Positions 21,916 to 33,183 of a stretch of DNA of 64,000 nucleotides are shown here, piece by piece. Origin of the DNA: Clarireedia homoeocarpa (taxonomy: Eukaryota > Ascomycota > Leotiomycetes > Helotiales > Rutstroemiaceae); contig LNKV01000003.1 of the NCBI GenBank assembly GCA_001465935.1, positions 1,680,363 through 1,744,362 of the forward strand, read 5' to 3'. The translations under genes were made by a program, and so were the position numbers. Below the pieces are notes generated by a model. That model ran no database searches and was not told the origin of the DNA. It saw nothing but the letters and a program-made list of their open reading frames with translations. Numbering within the stretch: position 1 is the first letter of the stretch; each line of letters starts with the position of its first letter.

Positions 21916-23455
21916 ATGGGCGCCTTACTCTCAATTCCTTTGTTGGCTGTGCCCAGCATGGGCACGGTAAGTCACTCGTCGCCGGATTTCAACGCGGAGA
22001 GTAGCTGATAATTCTAGGTCGTTGGGTTTGCGGCGAGTTGCTGTGGAGCGGCAACTTGTTCTGCTGTATGCAGTGCTTGTGGGAAGTGTGGTAACAGGTA
22101 GGGGGTCTTGGACGGTATGTGTGCTCAGAACTCGAACTGACTGTCGAAATAGTGTCGCCACACGTATCGCATATGCCCTCATTCTCCTCATAAATTCAAT
22201 CCTTTCATGGATAATGTTAACACCATGGGCGATTAACAAACTACAAGGCTTGACGCTGGATTACATGAAGATCAGCTGTCCGGAGGGAGAGTGTTACGGA
22301 TGGGTCGCGGTCCACCGAATCAATTTTGCGCTTGGCATATTTCACATCATAACGGCTTCGCTACTTATCGGCGTTAACTCTTCGAAGAATCCTCGAGCGT
22401 CGATACAAAATGGTTTCTGGGGTCCGAAGATAATCGCCTGGTTGGCACTGATCGTACTTTCGTTCTTGATCCCTGATGGATTCTTTTTGTTCTGGGGTAA
22501 CTACATCGCATTCGCGGGGTCAATTCTGTTCCTCCTACTCGGTCTCATTCTCCTAGTCGACCTTGCGCACACGTGGGCAGAATATTGTCTTGAACAAATT
22601 GAGACATACGATTCACGGGCTTGGAGAGGCGTTTTGATCGGATCGACCTTAGGAATGTACGCCGCTTCCTTGGCAATGACTATCGTCCAGTTCGTATTTT
22701 TCTCTGGAAGTCGATGTTCGATGAACAACACCGCCATTTCTCTAAATCTGCTTTTCTTCCTTGTCGTTTCGTTCATCTCTGTCCACCCTATGGTACAAGA
22801 ATACAATCCCAGAGCCGGTCTCGCTCAGTCAGCTATGGTAGCCATCTATTGCACATACCTCACTATGTCAGCTGTATCCATGGAGCCTGATGACAAGCAA
22901 TGCAATCCACTCCTCCGAGCTCAAAGCGCTAGGACAACATCCATCGTTATTGGTGCAATTGGAACTATGCTCACAGTTGCATATACTACGACCAGAGCTG
23001 CTACTCAGGGAATAGCTCTTGGCGGAAAGGGAAAGAGCATCAGATTGTCGGACGATGACGAACATGATCTAGTCACCCAGCAGCCAGATAGCCGTCGCGA
23101 GATGCGTGCCGCAGCCCTTCGCCAGGCCGTCGAAGAAGGAAGTCTCCCAGCTGATGCACTTTTGGACGATGACGATGATAGTGAGAGCGGAAACAGCGCC
23201 AAGGATGATGAGAGAACAACAACGCAGTACAGCTACTCGCTCTTCCACGCTATCTTTTTCCTTGCAACGACATGGGTTGCCACACTCCTCACCATGAATA
23301 TGGAACAATACAAAGATAATGATCTAGCTTTCTTACCAGTCGGAAGAACATACTGGGCATCTTGGGTAAAGATCATCAGTGCATGGGTATGCTACGGTAT
23401 CTACACATGGACTCTTGTGGCACCTGTTTTGATGCCCGATCGTTTCGACTTCTAA
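21916..23455 (+). CDS. TMS1: SERINC/Tms1 (TDE1) family membrane protein
   Basis: Serine incorporator family protein, a multi-pass membrane protein of the endomembrane system. In eukaryotes the family is linked to phospholipid scrambling or serine-lipid metabolism. Three exons (21916-21966, 22018-22097, 22153-23455) give 477 aa. The N-terminus has the family's cysteine-rich first segment, CCGAATCSAVCSACGKCGN, visible only after splicing. About ten hydrophobic helices follow, with conserved patches ILSWIML, CYGWVAVHRINFALG, NPLL and YSYSLFHAIFFLATTWVATLLTM. The C-terminus is TWTLVAPVLMPDRFDF. A hydrophilic acidic loop (about 330-410) precedes the last helices. Identification is secure; the precise activity in fungi is unsettled. 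Confidence 0.93.
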
Positions 23456-24118
23456 GGATTTGTTATGTTTCTTGTTTATTCTACATCAGGATGAGTTGTT
23501 AATGTTGTTGTGTGATTACTACGATTGTGTAAATGAGAATAAAGCATGTATGGACGGGAATCAAATTGGTCAGCGATCAGGGGTACTTTGATATGGATTT
23601 ATAGTGTAATACACAGAGTAACTTAATACAATGAACTTCCTAGACTGATTCATGGGAGCCGAGAGAAACTGTTTCGCCTATGACAAGAATCGTGATCGAA
23701 GTGCCCATCATGGGTATTTGAGTAAAGTGCTGTGCTAATGGTTGAGTGAGGTTCAAGAAGACGGGGTAAAAATAGCCAATAACTCTCCGCGCTCCTTGCC
23801 AAGCTACATATGATGTCGTAGTGACCTATCGGATTAATTCATTGACATTCGACCCTGAAATCTTTCAAACGAATCTTCTTCACTAATGGAGACATCTCGA
23901 TTCGGAATTTCAGTTTGCTGTACTTTATTTCGTACCATGATCCTGTCCACTTGAAGACATCTCACTCCTTTATTTTTACAAATGACTTTTGCGCAGCAGT
24001 GTCCTCATCAAGGTTCCTTAGGCAACTCTGTATAATTGCAGAACTGGTCGCTCTTTGGACGCGGACGCGTACATACAAATAAAATAAAGTCTGTAGGAGA
24101 AGGGACGTTGAGGACACC
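23456..24118. other. intergenic region before MCD4
   Basis: 663 bp with no supported gene. It is presumed to be the SERINC 3' UTR followed by the MCD4 promoter. Confidence 0.7.
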
Positions 24119-27100
24119 ATGGCGCGTGTTAGTCGGTTTGGCTTTTTAGCCATTGCGATGGCCTTTCATATTGTTTATATCTACTCAATCTTTGATATTT
24201 ATTTTGTGAGTCCAATAGTGACAGGAATGCGCGAGTTTGGTGTAGAAAGGGCAGATGGCGTTGAAGCACCTGCAAAACGTTTGGTTCTCATCGTTGGTAC
24301 GTATCACTCACTTCCTGCGAGTTGGACTTTCAGATCGATGGCTCTGTTTACTCATATTCTGGCTATCTGCAGGTGATGGTCTTCGAGCCGATAAAGCCTT
24401 CCAATCATTCCCAGAACCCTACCCCGAATCCGACAAAGATCTTGTCCCGCGACCCCTCGCACCTTTCCTGCGTTCCCGCGTTCTCGAACATGGTACGTTC
24501 GGAGTGTCTCATACTCGGGTTCCCACAGAGTCACGCCCGGGGCACGTTGCGCTCATCGCGGGTCTTTATGAAGACGTTTCGGCTGTTACTACGGGGTGGA
24601 AACTCAACCCGGTGAACTTTGATAGCGTATTCAATAGAAGTCGGCACACTTGGTCATGGGGCAGTCCGGATATACTGCCAATGTTTCAACTCGGAGCTGT
24701 CCCAGGTCGAGTCGATGCTTATACCTACACTGCGGAAGAGGAGGATTTCTCACAGGAGGCTTTACATCTGGATATTTGGGTATTTGACAGAGTTAAGGCC
24801 CTTTTTGCAGAAGCTGCCACAAACGCTACGCTGAATGCTGCGTTGCGAGAAGATAAGAATGTCTTTTTTTTGCACCTCCTCGGACTGGATACGACGGGAC
24901 ATAGTTACCGACCATATTCCAAGGAATATTTAAGAAATATCAAAGTTGTTGATGAAGGTGTCAAGGAAATCACGAAACTTATTGAGGATTTTTACAATGA
25001 TGGGAAAACTGCATTTGTCTTCACGGCCGACCATGGAATGAGCGACTGGGGAAGTCATGGTGACGGGCATCCGGACAATACACGCACTCCTTTGATTGCA
25101 TGGGGATCCGGGGTCGCCAAGCCTGTTATGACAGAGAGTGGCGCCGTCGCGCCAGGCCATGACGAGCTATCCTCAGACTGGAACCTAGATCATATACAAA
25201 GACACGATGTGGCTCAAGCTGACGTAGCAGCACTAATGGCATATCTAGTTGGGCTAGATTTTCCAGTAAATTCAGTCGGAGAATTACCACTATCATACCT
25301 GTCGGCAGGCATATCCGCAAAAGCTGAGGCCTTCTTGGCTAATGCTAGAGGTATTTTGGATATGTATAGAATCAAAGAAGAGAAGAAGAAGACCACAGAA
25401 TTGAGATACCGACCATTCCAGGCTCTTGGAGAAGAGAACCATACTGCTGAACACAGATTTTCTGATATTAGAAATCTGATTGACAGGGGTGAATATGACG
25501 AAGCGATTCGAGAGACTGCAGAGGTTGTGAACCTTGGTTTAGCAGGTCTCCGATATCTCCAAACATACGATTGGCTTTTCCTTAGAGCGCTCATCACGAT
25601 GGGCTATCTAGGATGGATTGCATTCGCGCTTACGACCGTCATTGACCTCCACGTGCTTCATGGTAACACAGAAACATCAAGAACTATAGCTGGAAGTCTG
25701 TTTTTTTCGTCCGTTCTTATTTTGCTTTATTCTTCTTTTATTGTATCAAAATCACCGTATACATACTATGCATATGCGATCTTCCCGGTAGCTTTCTGGG
25801 AGGAGGTTTATGCTCGTCGCAATGCCATTGCAGAAGGGCGAAAAGCGCTATTCAGTCATATTAAGTCGCCCCTTGCATATGTCGGGATGATATTGAAAAG
25901 TGCGATTTTTCTCGGCCTCATCGAATCTTTGGTAAGTCATGGCCTGCATATTACCGGCATTGCAACTTATACATCAATAGGCGTGGGGTTACACTCACAG
26001 AGAGATCTTCTCCGTGTTGTACGTCGGAGCAACATTCTGGCCGGCATTTTATGGGTTGGGCTTTTTACAGAAGAACAAGGCGTTAACTGCGACATGGGCC
26101 GTGTCATGTATGACTATGAGCACATTCACACTACTTCCCGCTATGAAGGTTGAAGATATAGACCTTATGTATGTTTCCACCCTCTTCATAATACTAGACT
26201 AAAGCTGACTTCGACAAAAAGCATGTATGGCGGGGCTCTCATGGTCGCTGTAGGAGTATTATATCTTGCTTTCGAAAGGAAACTGCTTGCAAAATCTAGA
26301 ATGAGCGGAGACTCCACTGCACCCGCTAACAACCTCCTTTCCCGGTCACTCATCGGAGCCCAGGTAAGCAAGCCTCTTGCACATCTAATTTACATATACT
26401 AAGCGTCCATTAGATTGGACTGATAGTTCTCTCAATGATTGTCACCAGATCTAGTGCGATGTCATTGCAAGCTAAATTGGGTCTTCCTCGTGGCAATCAA
26501 ATAGTTGGATTATGTTTATTGGGTAAGCTTTCTTTTGTCCTCCGGGTCTCTATTTGATAATGCTAACAGGAGACAAGTGGTGCCTCTAATAATGCCCTTT
26601 TTGCACCGCCTGCAACCTAACAATCACTATTTACATCGTTTGATGGTCACATTTTTGACATTTGCTCCGATCTTCGTTATTCTAACCATCTCCTACGAGG
26701 GATTGTTTTATTTGGCATTCTCCGCTACTCTTATAACATGGGTTCTCCTAGAGCATAGCATATATACGCATTTCAAGACTTCTGCAAAGAAAAGTGGCAC
26801 CAAGGTTCCAGAAGTTCCCTCCTCTCTGTCCTCCTCGCCATTCCGCTCACTTACCTTGACGGATGCACGCATCTCTTTGTTCTTCCTCACGCTCCTCCAA
26901 TCAGCTTTCTTTAGCACTGGCAACATGGCTTCTATCTCCTCCTTTAGCCTCGAAAGTGTTAACCGAATAATTCCCGTCTTTGATCCCTTCTCGCAAGGAG
27001 CTCTTCTTATCCTGAAGCTCATGATACCATTCGCCTTAATCTCAGCGAATCTCGGTATCTTGAACAAGAGATTGGGCGTCGCACCATCAGCTCTCTTCAT

Positions 27101-27398
27101 GGTAGTCATAGCAATTAGTGACTTCCTCACATTGCATTTCTTCTGGGTTGTCAAAGACGAGGGGTCATGGTTGGAGATCGGGTCTACCATTAGCCACTTT
27201 TGTATCGCAAGTTTACTTTGCCTATTTGTGGCTAGTCTGGAAGGTGTCAGCGAATTATTCATCGCGGGTGTCGAGGTTGAGGATAATTCAAGTCAGCTCG
27301 GGAAGGAACGGGAGCTTGGAGGGATTGTCATGGGAAAAGAGCCCGAAAAGGCTGTAAATGGAGCGGCTAAGTTGACTGCGAGGGGTAAACGTAGCTAG
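24119..27398 (+). CDS. MCD4: GPI ethanolamine phosphate transferase 1 (Mcd4/PIG-N)
   Basis: ER enzyme that adds ethanolamine phosphate to the first mannose of the GPI anchor precursor, needed for GPI-protein and cell-wall biogenesis. Six exons (24119-24296, 24373-25931, 25981-26168, 26222-26363, 26414-26522, 26578-27398) give 998 aa, the usual length. An N-terminal signal-anchor helix (about 8-28) precedes a lumenal alkaline-phosphatase-like domain with GDGLRAD, FLHLLGLDTTGHSYRPYS and the metal-binding FTADHGMSDWGSHGDGH. The C-terminal half is strongly hydrophobic, with more than ten helices, including YTHREIF...LYVGATFWPAFYGL, which becomes readable only across the intron 25932-25980. The C-terminal end is Lys-rich, with no KKXX seen. 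Very secure. Confidence 0.96.
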
Positions 27399-28391
27399 AT
27401 GGGTGTAAAAGTATGTACATATCATGGTAATGGCAATAGAATCCTAAAATAGAGCTTTATGACGAAAATGGTTAGGCATCACCAAGGACTTCATTTATGG
27501 TGGTGTCCGGCGCATGCTGACAAGAGAAGATATTTCGAAGTTCCGTCCCATCTGCATTGGAAGACGTATCATAAGTCTTCAGATTTTAACGTGAAAGTGC
27601 CGAGGTTCAAAGAGCTGGGTTCGCGCGCATCGCGTTGTGTCTAACAAAGTGCACGCTGCTAGCACTTAAGGTTGGTTATAAAGTTATCGTAGCCGTTTAG
27701 CATGTTTCTGGGGTACATATGCAGAATTGCGGGGTTAGCTTCCGGATATATCTCATGGCATTGACCTGAGGAAGCGGCGGTGATGATGCTGAGTGTGTGT
27801 CGTGCTGGCAGATGTTTCTCTTGCGATCTGCCGCATTATACGGGAGGCGCGGAGAGTGAGTGAGGAAATAGCCGCCCACTGTATATATTCCATGCGAATA
27901 GGGATAGCAATGTGATACTTTATCCCGGAAAATTCCATGGACAGGCTGCGGATGAGATGCGATTTTCGAAGCGGGTAGCTAAGATCGTGTAAGATCAGCC
28001 GCGCATTCCGTGAAAGTAAAGGCGAATGCGAGAATGCACAGACAAGAGTGCACAGCAAGCAGCAAACAGCAAGCAGCAAGCAGAAAACGGTTTCTGCGTC
28101 GAATGTACCCCACATGACCTTGGACCTTTTTCCTTCCTATGCTGGCCTGGCCACCGTGATACGGCTATTTTTAAAAAAGTAAGGTTACGCTTCGGCCTTC
28201 GAGAAGCACAGAAGCACAGAAGCACCACCAGACTGAAGAAAGAAAGCCCGACTAAAATTCGACATTGTCAACTTTCCTCTGCACACTGTACTCCACCCAC
28301 CTTTCCGCCGACGACCCAAAAAATATTTCCTTCCGAACCAAAAGATCAAACTGCGTCGCATGAGAAAAGATTGGTGAAATATCTGGCTGCT
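27399..28391. other. intergenic/promoter region of the CTF1-like gene
   Basis: About 1 kb without a supported gene. A cagcaagcag/cagcaaacag short repeat lies at 28047-28083. The sequence then becomes A/C-rich towards the ATG at 28392, consistent with a 5' leader. Confidence 0.6.
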
Positions 28392-31300
28392 ATGGCCTCG
28401 AGTGAAATACCCGCAAATGGCGTGCCGACTGAATATTCACCACCAGCTCCTGCAATGAGCAGTCAAGCCCCTGCTGGCTCCAATGCAGCGCCCAGCTCGC
28501 AACTACCCGGCCACGCTTCATTTAGAAGGTATGATGGTACGATTCTGAAGGCAATCGCTGATGCGCTGACTCTTGCTTGATTGAAGACAGCGAGCTTCAC
28601 GAGCTTGCCAGGTACGTTTTGCTTATCCATGCCTCGGTCCGGAGATTGCGAGAAAGTGGAGGACGAAATGTTGACATTCACGAGCATTTGCTAACGCATT
28701 CCACCAGACATGCCATGCTAGAAAGGTAACGTCCTACAGATTCCGAACCAGTCCTTGCACTGGCAGCTTCCAGGGCACATATTAAGATAGAATAGGTACG
28801 ATGCGATGCTGCAAGCCTAGGGGTGCCATGCACAAACTGCGTCGCATTCTCAATCGAATGTAAAATCCCAACACCGAAACGCAAGAAGACAAATGGCAAA
28901 GGCAAAGACTCTGATAGGTATAACTTACCTCGGGACTCAGTCGGTCTTGCAGCTGACGAGCGTAGCGACCGAGGAGAAACGGTCGATGAGCAATCCCCTC
29001 GAAATGATTCCCCCAATACACAACAGGCAGCAAAGAGCACCAGTGGTTATAGCTCCACGGATGGCATGCCGCCGACCTCTCTTACTGAAGCGCAGTACCA
29101 ACAGCGAGAGCATGAAAGCACTACATATGCTCAATTCATGAAGCCAAAGTTCACGAGAGCTCCTATCAAGGAGGCTGGAAGAGTCGCATATCTAGGAGAA
29201 TCTTCAAATCTGACATTGCTCGTACATGATCGACACGGAACCGCGGATGTTGTTCATTACCCGTTGCCAGAGAATATAAGGGGCTCTGGAGCGAGGTTGA
29301 CGGAATTGGATAACATGGAAATCGACATTCTGAACCAGCGGGGCGCATTCTTGCTCCCTCCTAGATCTCTTTGCGATGAGCTTGTAGATTCATATTTCAA
29401 ATGGGTTGCTCCGATTGTGCCAGTCATCAATCGAAACCGGTTCATGCGACAGTACTGTGATGCCAAGAATCCCCCGTCTCTTCTTTTACTCCAAGCCATA
29501 CTTTTAGCAGGATCCAGGGTCTGCACAAATCCTCAGTTAATGGACGCCAACGGATCCACGACACCTGCTGCCTTGACGTTCTACAAGCGTGCCAAAGCAC
29601 TTTATGATGCGAATTATGAAGATGATCGGGTAACAATTGTACAAGCCTTGGTGTTAATGGGATGGTACTGGGAGGGGCCAGAGGATGTAACGAAAAATGT
29701 TTTCTATTGGAGCCGCGTGGCTACCATTGTAGCTCAAGGATCTGGTATGCACAGGAGCGTCGAGGGGTCTCAACTTAGTAGAGCCGACAAAAGACTCTGG
29801 AAGAGAATCTGGTGGACTTTGTTTACCCGCGATCGATCGGTTGCTGTTGCCCTTGGCCGTCCGGTACATATCAATACTGATGATTCTGATGTGGAGATGG
29901 TCAGTGAGGATGATTTTGTCGAGGATGAAGAAGGTCAGCCCGCGGAATACGCACAGGATCCATTGCATGTTCAGTTCTTCCTCCAATACGTCAAGTTATG
30001 CGAAATTATGGGGCTTGTGCTTTCGCAGCAATACAGCGTGGCTTCGAAAGCTCGACGACAGAATGCGATAGATCTTACCCACAGTGATATGGCCTTGGCA
30101 GATTGGCTTCAAAACTGTCCTAAAGAAGTATACTGGGAAATGCCTCGACACCATTTCTGGTCCGCACTTTTACACTCGAACTATTACACAACGCTTTGCT
30201 TGCTACACAGAGCGCATATGCCTCCCGCTACCACACACAGAGGGTTCGCAGAGGATAATTCTTATCCATCTCGAAATATCGCTTTCCAGGCGGCGGCCAT
30301 GATTACCTCGATCATCGAGAATCTGTCCGCTCACGACGAACTTCGTTACTGTCCTGCCTTCATTGTTTACAGTTTGTTTTCTGCACTGATTATGCATGTC
30401 TACCAAATGCGATCCTCGATACCCTCAATTGTCCAAGCAACTCAAGAGCGCATGCGAGTATGTATGAATGGCTTGAAAGATGTTTCTAGAGTGTGGTTGG
30501 TGGCTAAGATGGTTTATACTTTATTCGAATCCATCTTAGGCAACAAAACCCTTGAGGAAAGATTACAGAAAGCTGCTGGGAAGCGCCATAAACGTATGGC
30601 GCAAACCCTTAGTCAAGACATCAACCAGATCAAGAGCGAACCGCAGCAAAAGAGAAAGTATGATGATATGGCTCTCGATTTCAGCGTGAATAGTGGTCCG
30701 GCACCACAAGAATCATACGAGCGATCAAGGCCGCAAACACCAAGTCAGACACCCTCACGGGATCTTGGCTATAGTGGATCTATGCCTGCACCGCCTCTAA
30801 CGTCACCAAATCAGAATCAGAATCAACGCCAGAACCAAGACACTTTCATGGGAGGTTCCTCTTCTCGACCTCAAACCCGTCCCGCGACCCCATTCAACCC
30901 CTCATTTTCCGTACCTGCTACCCCTCCTGAACTTTACCTCGTCACTCGAAACTCCCCAAATCTTTCACAATCTATATGGGAGAACTTTCAACCCGATCAG
31001 TTGTTCCCAGAAGGTTCAGCCAACATGAACCATAATCAATTTTCACCGCCAAATAACCACCCTAATCTTGATCCAAATCTTATGTCCCAGATGGGTGCGC
31101 CTCAACCCATTCCTAATCAAACCCAATCGTCTCAACTGCCACAACGCATGCAGCGTGGCCAGCCTGGTTTGAGCGGTAGTCCGATTCAAGGAGGAGGAAT
31201 GCTTCCATCAGGAGTCTCTAACTATGGTATGGGCCAGGGCGTATGGCAAGGGTTTGAGCAGCCAATGCATGATCAAGGACATAGTCCTAGCGACACCTGG

Positions 31301-31471
31301 AGCAATACCTCTGCACAAGCTGTGCCTACAACTTTGAACGTCGAAGACTGGTAAGTTCTGTGAACCCTCGAAGCTCGGCGTATTCGATAGACTAATCAAT
31401 CCACTAGGTTTAATTTTTTTGGTATCAATGGCGACCTCAGTATCATGAACGGCGATGCACCACTTGCTTAG
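28392..31471 (+). CDS. Zn2Cys6 transcription factor, cutinase factor 1/FarB-like
   Basis: Nuclear DNA-binding regulator. In Fusarium and Aspergillus the CTF1/FarA/FarB group controls cutinase and fatty-acid catabolic genes. Five exons (28392-28528, 28587-28611, 28708-28725, 28796-31350, 31408-31471) give 932 aa. The binuclear zinc cluster spans residues 53-82 with spacing C-x2-C-x6-C-x8-C-x2-C-x6-C. It is split by two introns, so the first two cysteines sit on a 25-nt and an 18-nt exon. The middle part is the fungal-specific transcription factor domain (about 250-600: FKWVAPIVPVINRNRF, LLLQAILLAGSR, WWTLFTRDRSVAVALGRP). The C-terminus, read across the last intron, is NVEDWFNFFGINGDLS, a conserved end in this family. 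The Gln/Pro/Ser-rich stretch at about 660-900 is probably an activation region. Exact paralogue (alpha or beta) is unresolved. Confidence 0.9.
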
Positions 31472-31627
31472 GTCTTGGGAGGAAACAGTCCTTCTTACAT
31501 GGGAGCTAATGTGAAGGATGGAGTTTTCCTCCTTTTTTTTATTAAAAAAAGTTGCGGATCTAGCTACAATCTAGCTGCATTTGTACTATAGGCATTTCTG
31601 AAACCATAGGTTGATATGAGCTATGAA

Positions 31628-32389
31628 TCAAAATTTTGAAGGCTTATTGCCTGCATCAATATCTGCTAACACAGTAATAGCCGACCGCCCATATTGCTTC
31701 TCAACCAGATCTTCTAGTTTTGCGAGTCTTAAGCGATTCTGTCGTTCTCGCTCAACTTGATCGAGCAATTCTAACAAACGCTGAGTAGACTGAACAATCT
31801 CATAGGACTTGTAGAGGGCCCCACAGGTAGCACCACCCTTCTCAACAACAGTTCTCCGCAACATATCATCCTCGATACCTTTCACGAAGGCATTCACAAC
31901 AATAGACAACATGACTTCTTCCAATTGTGTAAGTGCTGCGCTTTCTGATCCTGTGCGAGGCTTGTCTCGGGCATGAGCACGACGCAAAAGGTTTTGGGCT
32001 CGCTGATAATAGGCGAAAAGGGCTTCATCCTTCTTCTGAGCAAAAGATTCAATCTCCGATTGGATATTGGATTCGGAAATATCGGAGACTTCAGCAGGGA
32101 ATTCTTCTAACAACCATTCCTTCACAATCTCAACATCTTTTTCAGTAGCTTTAGAGAGGTTATCCATGATTCTTCGAATACGAGGGGTAGAGTCTAGGCG
32201 TTCAGCCGCAGTGCCGTCAAGGAGCATATTGACGCTTTCGAGAAATAGTTGAGGGGATGGTGGGTCATGTCTTGCTCTCCGAAAGTCGTACGTCAATCGG
32301 AGCAGCCATTTTGAAGCTGGGATAGATCCATCGTACAGCCCCGCCTGCTTAAAGTCAGGTAAGGACTGCCCGTCTCCCGTATTGATCAT
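31628..32389 (-). CDS. solitary retrotransposon gag-like protein
   Basis: An intact 253-aa frame from an ATG at 32389, mostly helical and charged. Its pattern resembles the capsid/gag domain of LTR retrotransposons: an N-terminal part with SKWLLRLTYDFRRAR, then EIESFAQKKDEALFAYYQRA and LLRRAHARDKP, then a run typical of the second gag helix bundle and a C-terminal coiled-coil stretch (RLLELLDQVERERQNRLRLA). No zinc knuckle, protease, reverse transcriptase or integrase is found on either side. The frame stays open upstream for about 130 nt without an ATG, so a 5' exon or lost N-terminus is possible. It may be a domesticated gag gene or a relic. Family call is from pattern only. Confidence 0.55.
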   Translation of the reverse strand: MINTGDGQSLPDFKQAGLYDGSIPASKWLLRLTYDFRRARHDPPSPQLFLESVNMLLDGTAAERLDSTPRIRRIMDNLSKATEKDVEIVKEWLLEEFPAEVSDISESNIQSEIESFAQKKDEALFAYYQRAQNLLRRAHARDKPRTGSESAALTQLEEVMLSIVVNAFVKGIEDDMLRRTVVEKGGATCGALYKSYEIVQSTQRLLELLDQVERERQNRLRLAKLEDLVEKQYGRSAITVLADIDAGNKPSKF

Positions 32390-33183
32390 GATGTCACCGA
32401 GAGGAGTATTAGGGTTATTATCGACGTTTTGGGATCTTCGTATCTCTGCTTGTAAGGAATCGATAGGGGTAGTTATGCGAGGGATTCCTGATAGGGTATG
32501 TGACGGGAAGGTTGCGTATTAGCTAGTCGAAAGAGGTAATCGATGTCAGCGATTCTGAAGAAGAAGAAGTGTCTCATGCAGTTCCGACTTGCAAACTTGG
32601 CCTCAGTAAAACGAAGACAGCTGTAGGTATTATATACTGTTCTACAGTGAACTACTTTAGTAGCTGGCCGAATAAATCCAAACACTAAGTCCTAATACTA
32701 TTTGGGTGTAAGATACTAGAAAGCAAGGTTGATTTGGAGTATAAAAGCTGTATATTTGCTCATAATGCTACTGTATTTAGCAAGCACTGCAAGGTGCTGG
32801 AAGGCTCCTGGACCCAGTGTTTGGATTTATTTGGCCTGTAACGAAGTAATTTCATGGAATATTTCCTGGTGGATCTATCTACAAGTATAGTATTAATGGA
32901 TTGTGAATTCTCCACGTGCCGGAAAGTCGAGAAAAATACTACTCCGTACTGTGGATGACGAACACGGTAGCCCAAACTAGGTTTTAGATCTGGAACATCA
33001 ACCCCCGCGACAAGAGTCAGGAAAACCACCAAAACAAACCACCTATTGCATTTACGTACGTATCAATTATTCTAACGGGACTACGAATTATACCCTTGAA
33101 CGGATCTGCGCAATAAATTTCACAAACAAAACGAATGTTCTCATGATCGCAAGTCTCGAGAGCGGACGGCCCGCGAAACAACC
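32390..33183. other. intergenic region with possible TE-derived sequence
   Basis: 794 bp between the divergent gag-like and LysM genes. Contains two A/T-rich stretches and a tactccgtact motif near 32938. No LTR with TG...CA ends and no target duplication were recognised. Confidence 0.5.
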
